A DNA stretch of 6,513 nucleotides. It comes from Planctomycetia bacterium (GTDB lineage: Bacteria > Planctomycetota > Phycisphaerae > Phycisphaerales > SM1A02). The DNA lies in contig SYPI01000113.1 in NCBI GenBank assembly GCA_005804005.1, positions 1 to 6,513 of the forward strand, written 5' to 3'. Numbering within the stretch: position 1 is the first letter of the stretch; each line of letters begins with the position of its first letter. Of the stretch, positions 5,686 to 6,513 are shown one piece after another. The translations under genes and the position numbers were made by a program. A model generated the notes under the pieces. The model did no database searches and had not been told where the DNA came from. It was given only the letters and a program-made list of their open reading frames with translations.

Positions 5686-6513
5686 TTGTCCGAGACCCTG
5701 AACGACCTCGACCCCAGACTCCCAGCCGCCAAGATGCACCTGGCCATGCCGAATCAGCCGGTGAAGGGCCGGGTCACCACCAGTGAGTCGTGCCTGAACG
5801 GCAAATCGGCCAGTTTCGTGCGCCATGTTTGTATCGATGTGAGCGGAACGGTCCTTGAAGGCAACGTCCTGCCCGGCCAGTCGTTCGGCGTGATCCCGCC
5901 GGGACTCGACCCCCGCGGGCGCCCGCACAAACTCCGCCTCTATTCCATCGCCTGCCCGAGTTGGGGTGAGGACGGTGCCGGGCGGGTTGTCTCAACCACA
6001 CCCAAGCGCTTGCTCGCCGAGCACCACCCACAGACTGCGACCGACGATCCCGGCGACCACTCACTGTTCAGGGGAGTTTGCAGCAACTATTTGTGCGACC
6101 TCCGCCCCGGCGATGAAGTGCTGCTCACCGGTCCGGCGGGAAAGCGCTTCCTCCTACCCGAAGACCCCAACGCCCACGACTATCTCTTTCTGGCCACCGG
6201 AACCGGCATCGCTCCATTTCGCGGAATGCTGCTGGACTTGCTCGAAGGCCCGCCGCCGGGCCCGCGTCGCGCCGCTTGGCCGGGCCCCTGCCGCAGCCGG
6301 ATCCATCTGGTAATGGGAACTGCCTATGGTACTGACCTGCTTTATCACGGGCTGCTGAAACAACTTGCGGCCACGAACCAGAACTTCACCTACCACCCGG
6401 TGCTGAGCCGTGAGCCACTGCCTCAGCCCGGCTACGGACCGCATGTCCACCACTATCTGGCAACCCGCATTGGCGAGTTCAGCTCGTTCCTGTCGAGCAA
6501 TCGGACGCTGGTC
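5686..6513 (+). CDS. Ferredoxin-NADP(+) reductase-like flavoprotein, 3'-truncated
   Basis: The frame is open from base 5662 to the right edge and encodes a plant-type ferredoxin-NADP reductase, an FAD enzyme moving electrons between NADPH and ferredoxin or a similar carrier. Numbered from TTG 5686: an FAD-binding barrel with GQSFGVIPPG, the flavin motif RLYS at 84-87, GVCSNYLCDL at 130-139, then GTGIAPFRGM at 172-181 opening the NADP domain, GTAYGTDLLYH at 211-221, and LSRE at 240-243, where Ser-Arg usually contacts the NADP 2'-phosphate. The window ends before the expected terminal CG(L/I)xGM motif and aromatic end. TTG 5686 (SETLNDLDPR) is chosen because the KMHL stretch appears conserved in homologues I remember; ATG 5734 within KMHL or ATG 5746 are alternatives, and no start has a strong ribosome binding site. 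A Pro/Arg-rich linker lies at about 189-206. A BoxA-like reductase module is another possibility, but no ferredoxin domain precedes it. Confidence 0.88.
   Translation, partial: MSETLNDLDPRLPAAKMHLAMPNQPVKGRVTTSESCLNGKSASFVRHVCIDVSGTVLEGNVLPGQSFGVIPPGLDPRGRPHKLRLYSIACPSWGEDGAGRVVSTTPKRLLAEHHPQTATDDPGDHSLFRGVCSNYLCDLRPGDEVLLTGPAGKRFLLPEDPNAHDYLFLATGTGIAPFRGMLLDLLEGPPPGPRRAAWPGPCRSRIHLVMGTAYGTDLLYHGLLKQLAATNQNFTYHPVLSREPLPQPGYGPHVHHYLATRIGEFSSFLSSNRTLV

Noticed and set aside
1..6513. A defence system, mobile element or CRISPR array
   Set aside because: No direct-repeat array, transposase, integrase, toxin or nuclease signature was seen on either strand; all long frames with recognisable motifs are housekeeping or envelope genes.

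Overview
The window is GC-rich bacterial chromosome with tightly packed genes. The coding frames show a strong G/C preference at the third codon position, and I see no insertion sequence, integrase, tRNA, rRNA or CRISPR array. It holds six protein genes, two of them cut by the window edges. The gene content, the PVC-like Rho Q-loop, the tail of the first MCE protein (SPWKLLYRP followed by an NLY motif) and a ferredoxin-NADP reductase with KMHL and GVCSNYLCDL signatures together suggest a diderm bacterium of the Planctomycetota/Verrucomicrobiota/Lentisphaerota (PVC) type. That assignment rests on remembered family resemblance, not on a search.

Layout from left to right: the C-terminal two thirds of transcription terminator Rho (+, cut at the left edge). 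After a 47-base gap come two tandem MCE/MlaD-type single-pass membrane proteins (+) whose stop and start overlap as GTGA, then a TrmH/SpoU-family RNA methyltransferase (+) starting 2 bases after the second MCE stop. This looks like one transcription unit, possibly including rho. Convergent to it, and overlapping its last 42 bases, is murA (-), the first committed enzyme of peptidoglycan synthesis. A 128-base divergent region separates murA from a ferredoxin-NADP reductase-like flavoprotein (+), probably started with TTG and cut at the right edge.

How the genes may work together: the MCE pair implies transport of lipid or another hydrophobic cargo across the periplasm, and MurA implies a peptidoglycan precursor pathway, so part of the window concerns the cell envelope. 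Rho, the methyltransferase and the reductase are housekeeping neighbours. No MlaE permease or MlaF ATPase gene is present, so the MCE proteins must rely on partners elsewhere or act differently.

I do not see a clearly new defence, mobile or RNA system. The points most worth a second look are the orphan MCE pair with a shared Pro-Trp-x-Leu-Leu motif, the MurA C-terminal tail encoded antisense to the conserved TrmH end with a perfect GC palindrome inside the overlap, and a two-residue-longer, Arg-substituted Q-loop in Rho.
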